Shown here one piece after another: positions 1 through 5,866 of a DNA stretch of 13,417 bases. The stretch's first letter is position 1, and every line of letters begins with the position of its first letter. Location: assembly GCA_964347265.1 (NCBI GenBank), contig CAYFXV010000017.1, positions 1-13,417 of the forward strand. The letters run 5' to 3'. A model generated the notes under the pieces. It was not told where the DNA came from. It saw only the letters and a list, made by a program, of their open reading frames with translations, and did no database searches. The position numbers and the translations under genes were made by a program. The DNA comes from CS1-C013 sp964347265. GTDB taxonomy: Archaea; Aenigmatarchaeota; Aenigmatarchaeia; Aenigmatarchaeales; Aenigmatarchaeaceae.

Positions 1-188
1 GGACTTTCAATATTGATTTTTGCGTCAAATTCTGTTTTTTCTATTTCAAGAGGAAAACAACAAGCTGGTAATTCCTCTGCTTTTAAATGATGCCTTAAGC
101 ATTCACAGCACATTCCTTTTCTAGGGCAAGAAGGATATGTGCATGGACAATCTGCTAGATTTTCTTTTAGGTTTACACATTTTTTCAT
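1..188 (-). CDS. DUF6485-like small Cys-rich protein (3' end off window)
   Basis: Reading the minus strand from an ATG at 188 gives an open frame to the left edge (62 full codons). The peptide starts MKKCVNLKENLADCPCTYPS and is very rich in cysteine: C4, C14, C16, C21, C27, C28, C30, C43 and C44. The order C-x9-C-x-C-x4-C-x5-CC-x-C, then an LPACCFP segment, matches my memory of the DUF6485 family, short cytosolic proteins of anaerobic bacteria and archaea that probably bind a metal or Fe-S cluster and have no known function. Members are about 60-70 residues, so only the last few are probably missing. An AT-rich TATA-like stretch (206-216) is centred about 24 bases before the ATG, which suits a leaderless transcript. 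It is divergent from the aminotransferase at 274. The family name comes from the Cys pattern; the function is unknown. Confidence 0.75.
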   Translation of the reverse strand, partial: MKKCVNLKENLADCPCTYPSCPRKGMCCECLRHHLKAEELPACCFPLEIEKTEFDAKINIES

Positions 189-205
189 ATTATTTTATTT
201 ATTTC

Positions 206-216
206 ATTTTTAAAAT
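206..216 (-). promoter_or_regulatory. TATA-like box for the DUF6485-like gene
   Basis: On the minus strand this reads ATTTTAAAAAT. Its centre is about 24 bases before the ATG at 188, with no Shine-Dalgarno-like sequence between, so the mRNA probably begins at or next to the start codon. Confidence 0.4.
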
Positions 217-238
217 AATTGCTTACCAGTTTTGTGCA

Positions 239-253
239 GATATCTTTTTAATA
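239..253 (+). promoter_or_regulatory. Promoter element (GATATCTTTTTAATA) of the aminotransferase
   Basis: The TATA-like part TTTTTAATA (245-253) is centred about 25 bases before the ATG at 274. The preceding GATATC recurs before the hydrolase at 9212, again starting exactly 35 bases before the ATG. No ribosome binding site follows, so a leaderless transcript is inferred. Confidence 0.5.
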
Positions 254-273
254 GAATTCATTAAACTATAATT

Positions 274-1455
274 ATGGAATATGCAGATAGAACCAAAAAA
301 ATGAAAGCTTCTGAAATAAGAGAAATATTAAAAATAAGTCAAAATCCAGAAATAATTTCATTTGCAGGTGGATTGCCAAGCCCTCATTCTTTTCCTGTTA
401 AAATGATTGAAAAAATTACTGATAGGGTTTTGGAAAGACATGGAGCACAGGCCTTACAATATAGTCCTACAGAAGGTTTGAAAGAACTAAGAGAACTCTT
501 AATAAAAAGAATGAAGAAAAAAGGAATAAAATTTAAAATGGATGAAATCATAATAACAACAGGTTCCCAACAAGTTCTTGATCTCGTAGCAAAAATATTT
601 TTTAATATAGGAGACTATCTGGTTGTTGAGTGTCCAACCTATCTAGGAGCTTTAGCTGCTTTTAATGCTTATCAACCAAATTACATTACAGTTTCCATGG
701 ATGACGATGGAATGAAAATAGAAGAATTAGAAAGTAAATTAAAAGAGAACAAAAATAAACCCTTTGATATCATTTATACAGTACCAACATTCCAAAACCC
801 ATCAGGAGTAACATTATCTTTAGAGAGAAGAAAACAAATTTTGGAAATAGCAAAAAAATATAATTTAATAATATTAGAGGATGATCCTTATTCTGAATTA
901 AGATATTCGGGTAAATTTATTCCCCCTATAAAGAGTTTAGATAAACATGATATTGTCATTTATACAAGTACATTTTCAAAGATTCTTTCACCAGGTTTTA
1001 GATTAGGATGGGTAGTAGCAAATGAGAAAATAATTAGAAAAATGGTTATAGCAAAACAAGGAGCTGATTTATGTACAAATACCTTTGTTCAATGGATTGC
1101 TGAAGAATATTTGAGATCTGAATTGATAGATAAACAAATACCAAAAATAAGAAAAATGTATAAAAGAAAAAGAGATTTAATGTTTAAGGCTTTAGAAAAA
1201 CACTTTCCCAAAGGAACAAAATGGACAGGACCTGATGGTGGAATGTTTTTATGGGTAACTCTTCCAGGCCATATAAACACAAAACAAATGTTTGAAGAAG
1301 CAATTAAAGAAAAAGTTGCTTATGTTCATGGTGCTGCTTTTTGTGTTGATGGAAAATGTCATAATTCTATGAGATTGAACTTTAGTAATGCTGAAGACAA
1401 GAAAATTGATATTGGAATTAAAAGATTATCTAAAATAATTAAGAAAAGATTATAA
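274..1455 (+). CDS. PLP-dependent aminotransferase, class I/II (aromatic / 2-aminoadipate type)
   Basis: A fold-type I PLP enzyme of 393 residues, normal for the family. It moves an amino group between an amino acid and a 2-oxo acid in the cytoplasm. Visible motifs are the N-terminal ISFAGGLPSP segment typical of archaeal aromatic and 2-aminoadipate aminotransferases, FQNPSG with N175, LEDDPY with D203 (pyridine nitrogen) and Y206, TFSKILSPGFRLGW with Schiff-base lysine K236, and MRLNF with R367 for the substrate carboxylate. There is no N-terminal GntR-type DNA-binding domain, so it is not a MocR regulator. The start at 274 fits the TATA-like box 25 bases upstream. iorAB follows on the same strand after 315 bases, so aromatic amino acid conversion to arylpyruvate is a good guess, but the substrate (aromatic, branched-chain or 2-aminoadipate) cannot be read from sequence. 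All 19 Arg codons I counted are AGA/AGG. Confidence 0.9.
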   Translation: MEYADRTKKMKASEIREILKISQNPEIISFAGGLPSPHSFPVKMIEKITDRVLERHGAQALQYSPTEGLKELRELLIKRMKKKGIKFKMDEIIITTGSQQVLDLVAKIFFNIGDYLVVECPTYLGALAAFNAYQPNYITVSMDDDGMKIEELESKLKENKNKPFDIIYTVPTFQNPSGVTLSLERRKQILEIAKKYNLIILEDDPYSELRYSGKFIPPIKSLDKHDIVIYTSTFSKILSPGFRLGWVVANEKIIRKMVIAKQGADLCTNTFVQWIAEEYLRSELIDKQIPKIRKMYKRKRDLMFKALEKHFPKGTKWTGPDGGMFLWVTLPGHINTKQMFEEAIKEKVAYVHGAAFCVDGKCHNSMRLNFSNAEDKKIDIGIKRLSKIIKKRL

Positions 1456-1511
1456 TGATACTCAAACAATTCCTGAAGCCGGACCGGAGAAAGATTGTTG
1501 TTTCTATCATT
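1454..1511 (+). terminator. Imperfect hairpin after the aminotransferase, terminator candidate
   Basis: Directly after the stop codon, AATGATA (1454-1460) can pair with TATCATT (1505-1511), and AAACAA (1464-1469) with TTGTTT (1498-1503). At the tip, CCG and CGG around GAC (1479-1487) can close a short stem. The middle is poorly paired. A T-run (1510-1514) follows the 3' arm, so transcription termination or 3'-end protection is the simplest reading. The CCGGACCGG core is unusually GC-rich for this region. Confidence 0.4.
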
Positions 1512-1770
1512 TTTCAGATTATTGCTATAAATGTAATTTTAAATGATATTTTCATTCATGTGTTTGATATAGAAGAACTATTCTGTTTTACATAATCTGG
1601 CCATTTATTCTAAAAACAAAATTTATAACACATTTTTTCTTATTTTCTATTTTATTTTTAATCATTGAAAGTTGTTGGATTTATTTTACTTGTTACCCCA
1701 TAGTCTGGATTTATTATAAATTGAAAAAAAGAATGAAATAGTTTTATATAACAGTAGAGATATTAATTAT
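1456..1770. other. 315-base non-coding stretch between the aminotransferase and iorA
   Basis: No open frame of useful length was seen on either strand. The left end holds the hairpin at 1454-1511, the right end holds the iorA promoter (1743-1750). Between about 1515 and 1735 the DNA is plain AT-rich sequence with no repeat, tRNA-like fold or second promoter that I can support. Confidence 0.6.
1743..1750 (+). promoter_or_regulatory. TATA box of iorAB (TTTATATA)
   Basis: A canonical archaeal TATA-like octamer centred about 25 bases before the iorA ATG at 1771. No Shine-Dalgarno site lies in between, so transcription probably starts at the ATG. Confidence 0.6.
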
Positions 1771-3633
1771 ATGCACAAAGTTTTGGATAAACAAGGAAAA
1801 AAAGTTTTACTTCTAGGAAACGAAGCAATTGTTAGAGGTGCTTTGGAGTCTGGTGTTGGTTTCACATCCACTTATCCAGGAACACCGTCCTCAGAAATAG
1901 GAATAACACTTGCTCAAATAGCAAAAGATGCTGAAATTTATTTTGAATATTCAAGCAATGAAAAAGTAGCTTTCGAGGCTGCTGTGGGAGCAGCCCTCTC
2001 AGGAGTAAAGTCAATGACCTTTTTCAAGCATTTTGGATTAAATGTTGCTTGCGAGAGTGTATTTCCATCTGCATATACAGGAGTAAAAGCAGGCATGGTA
2101 ATAGTGGTTGCAGACGACCCTGCTTGCCATAGTTCTGGCCAAAGTGAAGAGGATATAAGACCTTTTGCAAGAATAGCTCATTTACCAATGTTAGAACCAT
2201 CCAATGCTCAGGAAAGTAAGGATTTTGTTAAAGAAGCCTTTAAATTGTCAGAAAGATTCAAAATACCAGTTTTCATAAGAATGACAACAAGAGTTGATCA
2301 CATGAGAAGTGTTGTAAAATTGGGAAAAATTGTTAAAGGAAAAACAAAAGGAAAATTCATAAAAGACATTGTATACACAAACTTTCCACCTTACATAATG
2401 GAGACTCATGATGAACTTCATAAAAAATTAGATAAGTTAAAAGAAGTTTCTGAAAAATCTAAATTAAACTTTTTTGTTAATAAAAATATTAAAAGTAATT
2501 TTGGAATAATAGTTTCTGGAGTTTCTTTTGATTATGTTATGGATGCAATGAATGATTTGAAAATTAAATTACCTGTTTTGAAAATCGGTTTTACTTATCC
2601 TTTGCCTGATGAATTGATTAAGAGCTTCATTAAAAAATTCAAAAAAATTCTTGTTGTTGAAGAATTAGAACCTATAGTTGAGAATTATGTTAAAAGATTA
2701 GCTAAAGATGTTAATCCAAAATTAAGAGTTTTGGGAAAGGAAAATTATTTTCCATATTCAGGAGAATACAATGAAGAAATGCTTGTAAATGCTTTAAGTA
2801 AAATAACAAGAAAGAAATATGAAGTTGATCTAAAAGCCCATAAGAAAAAATATATGAAAATAAAAGAACCGAAAAGACTCCCACTTTTATGTCCAGGTTG
2901 TCCTCATAGATCTACTTTTTATGCAGCAAAGGTTGCAACAAGAGGAATGGATGTTGTTTATGGGGGAGATGTTGGTTGTTATGTGTTAGGATTGTTTAAA
3001 CCAATGGAAACCCAAGATTGGATGTTTTCTATGGGTGCTAGTGAAGGAGTTGCTCATGGTATAAGAAAAGTCAGTGATCAAAAAGTTATAGCATTTTTAG
3101 GAGATTCCACTTTCTTCCATGCAGGAATGCCAGGAATGGTTAATGCAGTTTACAACAAATCAAACCCATTAATCATTGTTATGGACAATAGAATAACTGC
3201 AATGACAGGTCATGAACCAAACCCTGGAACTGGAATAACTGCTATGGGTGAGCCTACAAAAGAAATAGCCATAGATGCTATTGCAAAGGCAATGGGAATA
3301 GAAGATGTAAGGGTTGTTGATCCAAATAATGTTAATTTAATGATAAAAACAATAAGAGAACTTATAGAAAAGGATAAGGTTTCTGTTATAGTTGCTAAAA
3401 GAGAGTGTCAATTGTTAGCAATGAGAAAAAAGAGAAAACAAGGAATAAAAGTTGCTAAATTTGAGATAGATCCTAAAGTTTGTAAAAAATGTGGAACTTG
3501 TTTACGTCTTTTAGCTTGTCCAGCAGTAAAAGAAGAGCATGGTATGTTCAAAATTAATAAGAATATTTGCACTGGGTGTGCAGTTTGCGCTCAGATTTGC
3601 CCTAACAAAGCAATACATGCGGTGAAAGAATGA
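1771..3633 (+). CDS. iorA: Indolepyruvate:ferredoxin oxidoreductase, alpha subunit
   Basis: Large subunit of the oxygen-sensitive cytoplasmic IOR complex, which oxidatively decarboxylates arylpyruvates (indolepyruvate, phenylpyruvate) with CoA and ferredoxin to aryl-acyl-CoA, CO2 and reduced ferredoxin. The 620 residues hold the pyruvate-ferredoxin-oxidoreductase-like N-terminal domain (TYPGTPSSEIG near residue 36), a central LCPGCPHRSTFYA segment, and a thiamine diphosphate motif running from GDS (D445) to DN (D472-N473). The C-terminal ferredoxin domain has two Fe-S motifs: C571, C574, C577, C583, with the longer last spacing seen in IorA, then C600, C603, C606, C610. Length and domain order are normal for archaeal IorA. 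The stop overlaps the iorB start in ATGA, so the subunits are co-translated. Only one of 21 Arg codons counted is CGN. Identification is firm; the preferred 2-oxo acid is inferred from the family. Confidence 0.96.
   Translation: MHKVLDKQGKKVLLLGNEAIVRGALESGVGFTSTYPGTPSSEIGITLAQIAKDAEIYFEYSSNEKVAFEAAVGAALSGVKSMTFFKHFGLNVACESVFPSAYTGVKAGMVIVVADDPACHSSGQSEEDIRPFARIAHLPMLEPSNAQESKDFVKEAFKLSERFKIPVFIRMTTRVDHMRSVVKLGKIVKGKTKGKFIKDIVYTNFPPYIMETHDELHKKLDKLKEVSEKSKLNFFVNKNIKSNFGIIVSGVSFDYVMDAMNDLKIKLPVLKIGFTYPLPDELIKSFIKKFKKILVVEELEPIVENYVKRLAKDVNPKLRVLGKENYFPYSGEYNEEMLVNALSKITRKKYEVDLKAHKKKYMKIKEPKRLPLLCPGCPHRSTFYAAKVATRGMDVVYGGDVGCYVLGLFKPMETQDWMFSMGASEGVAHGIRKVSDQKVIAFLGDSTFFHAGMPGMVNAVYNKSNPLIIVMDNRITAMTGHEPNPGTGITAMGEPTKEIAIDAIAKAMGIEDVRVVDPNNVNLMIKTIRELIEKDKVSVIVAKRECQLLAMRKKRKQGIKVAKFEIDPKVCKKCGTCLRLLACPAVKEEHGMFKINKNICTGCAVCAQICPNKAIHAVKE
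3621..3625 (+). promoter_or_regulatory. Ribosome binding site of iorB inside iorA
   Basis: GGTGA sits within the last codons of iorA, four bases before the iorB ATG at 3630. It supports this start and translational coupling. Confidence 0.55.
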
Positions 3634-4226
3634 AAGAATTTAATCTTATTGTAACAGGAGTTGGTGGTCAAGGAGCAATGACCTTAGGAACTATAATAGC
3701 TGAAGCTGCATTAAAACAAGGTTATGATGTTAGAACAACTGAGGTGCATGGACTAGCTCAAAGAGGTGGAAGCATACCCATTCACATAAGATTTGGAGAA
3801 AAATTGTATACAGCATTAGTTTTAGAAAGTGAGGCAGATTTAATAATAGCACTAGAACCATTAGAAGCTTTAAGAACAACTTATTTTGGTTCAAAAAAAC
3901 ACAAGACAGTATTTTTAATTGATAAGTATAGATTACCACCAATTACTGTTTCAGTTCTTGGAGAGAAATATCCAAGAATGGAAAATATTGTTAGTCATAT
4001 AAAACCCTTTGCAGATAGAATAATAATTATAAGTGCTTCTGAAATTGTTAAAAAAGAAACCGGTTCAATTATCACTTCTAATATCTTTATTTTAGGCTAT
4101 GCTGTTTCTAAAGGATTACTTCCTTTAAAAGAAAAGTTTGTCCTTGAGGCAATAGAAGAAAATGTTCCTAAAAAATATATTGAACTTAATAAGAAAGTTT
4201 TTGAAATGGGAATGAAACATAAGTAA
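3630..4226 (+). CDS. iorB: Indolepyruvate:ferredoxin oxidoreductase, beta subunit
   Basis: Small subunit of IOR, 198 residues, the usual length. It corresponds to the gamma-type domain of pyruvate:ferredoxin oxidoreductases and builds the active complex with IorA; it carries no Fe-S cluster. Diagnostic segments are the N-terminal VTGVGGQGAMTLGTIIAEAA, TEVHGLAQRGGS near residue 40, and LEPLEALR near residue 75. The start overlaps the iorA stop by four bases (ATGA) and has a GGTGA site just upstream, so one transcript serves both. The gene ends only two bases from the stop of the superoxide reductase on the other strand, a tight tail-to-tail arrangement with no room for a separate terminator. 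Confidence 0.95.
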   Translation: MKEFNLIVTGVGGQGAMTLGTIIAEAALKQGYDVRTTEVHGLAQRGGSIPIHIRFGEKLYTALVLESEADLIIALEPLEALRTTYFGSKKHKTVFLIDKYRLPPITVSVLGEKYPRMENIVSHIKPFADRIIIISASEIVKKETGSIITSNIFILGYAVSKGLLPLKEKFVLEAIEENVPKKYIELNKKVFEMGMKHK

Positions 4227-4228
4227 AA

Positions 4229-4591
4229 CTATTCTACTTCTATTTTAACTGAGTTTTCCCAGACTCCATGAAGATTGCAATATTCTAAGATAATTAATGT
4301 TGCTGATTTTTTCAATTTCATTTTGAATTTCACTTTTGGTTCTGCAAAAGTTGGCCCAAAATCAAAAGTAGCAACATGAACTGGGTTGTATGCTCTACCT
4401 TCAATTTCAGCAAAAATCTGAATCCATTTTATATGATGTTCAATTGTATTTGGGTGAGGAACATTTTCTCCAACGTTTATAATAACTTCAAATTCTTTTC
4501 CAACTTCTACTTTTTCTGGAACTTTTATAACGGGAACATGTTTATCCTTTAAAACACTTTCTAATTCATCTTTTTTATTGTAAACTTTCAT
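4229..4591 (-). CDS. Superoxide reductase, one-iron neelaredoxin type
   Basis: Reduces superoxide to hydrogen peroxide without making oxygen, using electrons from rubredoxin-like donors; cytoplasmic. The 120 residues contain only the SOR immunoglobulin-like domain, without an N-terminal desulforedoxin domain. Iron ligands of the family are all visible: H18, H46, H52, H108 and C105 (YCNLHG). The loop lysine K17 is kept, but the glutamate normally before it is aspartate (D16, codon GAT), a change at the residue that caps the ferric site. The gene is last in the rubrerythrin-desulforedoxin-ferritin-like cluster, 32 bases after the ferritin-like stop. That gap has a weak TATA-like AATTTTA (minus strand, 4611-4617) about 23 bases before the ATG and no clear ribosome site, so it may also have its own leaderless transcript. 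Confidence 0.93.
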   Translation of the reverse strand: MKVYNKKDELESVLKDKHVPVIKVPEKVEVGKEFEVIINVGENVPHPNTIEHHIKWIQIFAEIEGRAYNPVHVATFDFGPTFAEPKVKFKMKLKKSATLIILEYCNLHGVWENSVKIEVE

Positions 4592-4623
4592 TTAAACTAA
4601 CTCTTAAATCTAAAATTAGTTAA

Positions 4624-4905
4624 TTATTCTGTAAGTTCCTCAATTTCTTTCTTACCTTTTTTTAATTCTTCGGCTTGTTCTTTATCACTTTTTAATAGCA
4701 GAGCTTGAAATTCCCCAACATGTGTTTTTTCCTCTTTGGCTATATCTAAAAGAACTTTTCTTAGGTTTTTATTATCTGTCATAACTGCAAGTTGTTCATA
4801 AAGACTTATTGCGTCTAATTCTGCTATTATTCCTACTCTCAATATTTCATTATTGAGGTCAGTTTTTTCAACTTTTTTTATATCAACAGGGATGTTTGAC
4901 ATCAT
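4624..4905 (-). CDS. Encapsulated-ferritin-like protein (small Flp/EncFtn family)
   Basis: A short helical-hairpin ferritin-like protein of 93 residues. Helix one carries AELDAISLYEQL (E29), helix two KEEKTHVGEF (E59, H62). The spacing E29-E59-H62 (30, then 3) equals, from memory, the E32-E62-H65 iron ligands of the Rhodospirillum EncFtn, and the sequence resembles the ferritin-like domain fused to the Pyrococcus furiosus encapsulin. Such proteins dimerise to complete a di-iron ferroxidase site and normally sit inside an encapsulin shell. Here it stands alone, with no shell gene in the window. Two start codons lie together (ATGATG). The start is four bases after the upstream stop and is served by an AGGAGG site inside that gene, so the two are coupled. 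The charged C-terminal tail (residues 72-93) might act as cargo signal or solvent-exposed tail; this is a guess. Confidence 0.82.
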   Translation of the reverse strand: MMSNIPVDIKKVEKTDLNNEILRVGIIAELDAISLYEQLAVMTDNKNLRKVLLDIAKEEKTHVGEFQALLLKSDKEQAEELKKGKKEIEELTE

Positions 4906-4909
4906 ATTG

Positions 4910-5299
4910 TTATTCCTCCTCTTCCATATCTTCTTTGTAATCTTCTATTTCTTTAGCTTCTTCTTCAAACTCTTTTTCTCTCTCTCCTATTTCTTCTTCA
5001 ACCTTTTCAATTTTTTCATTTATTTCATCTTCTTCCTCTTCTTTCTTCTTTTCAGGTTCCTCAAATCCTATTTCTTTTTCAAATTCTTCTTCTTCAGGCA
5101 TTTTTTCCTTAAATTCTTCTTCAACATCTCTTCCAACTTCAACACCTTCTTCTAACATTGGTTCTTTTTTCTGTTTAGGTTCTATTAGTTCCATTTCTTC
5201 TCCACAACAAACTAAAGTTCCACCACCAACCTTGGTTACTATAACCTCATTTCCACATATGTTGCATCTATATTTTTCATTAATTTCTTTAACAGCCAA
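4910..5299 (-). CDS. Desulforedoxin-domain protein with long Glu-rich tail
   Basis: A 129-residue two-part protein. Residues 8-38 form a desulforedoxin (Dx) domain with C12, C15, C31 and C32 in CNICGNEV...LVCCGEEM, a mononuclear Fe(S-Cys)4 centre used for electron transfer; this is the N-terminal domain of two-iron desulfoferrodoxins. From about residue 45 on, the protein is a low-complexity acidic tail of Glu, Lys and Asp, with likely coiled-coil stretches, in place of the superoxide reductase domain. The start is TTG at 5299, chosen because an AAGGTGAT site ends three bases before it. It follows rubrerythrin by nine bases and precedes the ferritin-like gene by four. A likely role is electron donor to superoxide reductase or rubrerythrin; the role of the tail is unknown. 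Confidence 0.8.
   Translation of the reverse strand: MAVKEINEKYRCNICGNEVIVTKVGGGTLVCCGEEMELIEPKQKKEPMLEEGVEVGRDVEEEFKEKMPEEEEFEKEIGFEEPEKKKEEEEDEINEKIEKVEEEIGEREKEFEEEAKEIEDYKEDMEEEE
4911..4924 (-). promoter_or_regulatory. Strong ribosome binding site for the ferritin-like gene inside the Glu codons
   Basis: On the minus strand, GAAGAGGAGGAATA spans the last Glu codons and the stop of the Dx protein. AGGAGG lies about nine bases before the ferritin-like ATG. The acidic tail codons thus double as a Shine-Dalgarno site. Confidence 0.6.
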
Positions 5300-5302
5300 T
5301 TT

Positions 5303-5310
5303 ATCACCTT
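5303..5310 (-). promoter_or_regulatory. Ribosome binding site deciding the TTG start of the Dx protein
   Basis: AAGGTGAT on the minus strand, three bases before TTG. The same AAGGTG core precedes the M42 peptidase start, so it is a standard site in this genome. It overlaps the last codon and stop of rubrerythrin. Confidence 0.6.
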
Positions 5311-5821
5311 ATAAAATTTTTTTGAATTCTTCTTTAGAAGCACCACAAATAGGACACGTATTGGGGGCTTCTCCTTCAGCAGTATATCCACAAACTTGAC
5401 AAACAAAAAATTCTTTTTCTTCTATATCTTTATTTTGTTCAACTGACTCTATAGCTTTTTTATACAATCCACCATGTATTTTTTCTACTTGATTAGCATA
5501 ATTAAATGTTAATGTTGCATCATTAATTCCTTCTTGAGTTGCTATTTTAATAAAATCAGGATACATATCTGTGAACTCATAAATTTCTCCATTTAAGGCA
5601 GCCTGCAAATTTTCTTTAGTGGATCTAATCATTTTCAATATTCTTAGATGATTGTGAGCGTGAACTGTTTCAGCTTCAGCAACTGCTCTGAATAATTTTG
5701 CAATATTAGGAAATTCTTCTTCTTCTGCCTTTTTTGCAAATGCTAGATATTTTCTGTTTGCTTGCGATTCACCTGCAAAAGCAGCTTTTAAATTTTCCTC
5801 AGTCCTACCAATAAATATCAC
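5309..5821 (-). CDS. rbr: Rubrerythrin
   Basis: Peroxide-reducing di-iron protein of anaerobes; it takes the hydrogen peroxide made by superoxide reductase. The ferritin-like four-helix domain has E18, E51 with H54 (EAETVH), E79 with E82, and E113 with H116 (EKIH) as iron ligands. The C-terminal rubredoxin domain has C141, C144, C156 and C159. Domain order is that of classical rubrerythrin, not the reversed form, and 170 residues is normal. The first in-frame standard start is GTG at 5821, used here. But an AAGGTGAT site overlaps this GTG, and six bases after its GGTG lies an in-frame ATT (5812); starting there gives an N-terminus M-G-R-TEENLK close to that of relatives. The gene heads the Dx, ferritin-like and superoxide reductase cluster. 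Confidence 0.95.
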   Translation of the reverse strand: MIFIGRTEENLKAAFAGESQANRKYLAFAKKAEEEEFPNIAKLFRAVAEAETVHAHNHLRILKMIRSTKENLQAALNGEIYEFTDMYPDFIKIATQEGINDATLTFNYANQVEKIHGGLYKKAIESVEQNKDIEEKEFFVCQVCGYTAEGEAPNTCPICGASKEEFKKIL

Positions 5822-5852
5822 CTTAGAATTGTTATATATAACTCTATAATAT

Positions 5853-5860
5853 TATTTAAA
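5853..5860 (-). promoter_or_regulatory. TATA box of the rubrerythrin cluster (TTTAAATA)
   Basis: Canonical TATA-like octamer on the minus strand in the 45-base gap after the M42 peptidase. A start site about 25 bases downstream (near 5831) would give a short leader containing AAGGTGAT. A second AT-rich stretch (5832-5840, TATATATAA on the minus strand) is too close to the start to act as TATA box for it. Confidence 0.45.
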
Positions 5861-5866
5861 GATTAT

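Noticed and set aside
1454..1520. C/D box small RNA in the hairpin region
   Set aside because: ATGATAC and CTGA are only partial box matches and a proper second box pair with the right spacing is missing.
4853..5155. Phe-rich open frame on the plus strand that looks like a membrane protein
   Set aside because: It is the antisense image of the Glu-rich tail (GAA/GAG read backwards gives TTC/CTC), and the minus-strand genes there have good starts, ribosome sites and domain motifs.
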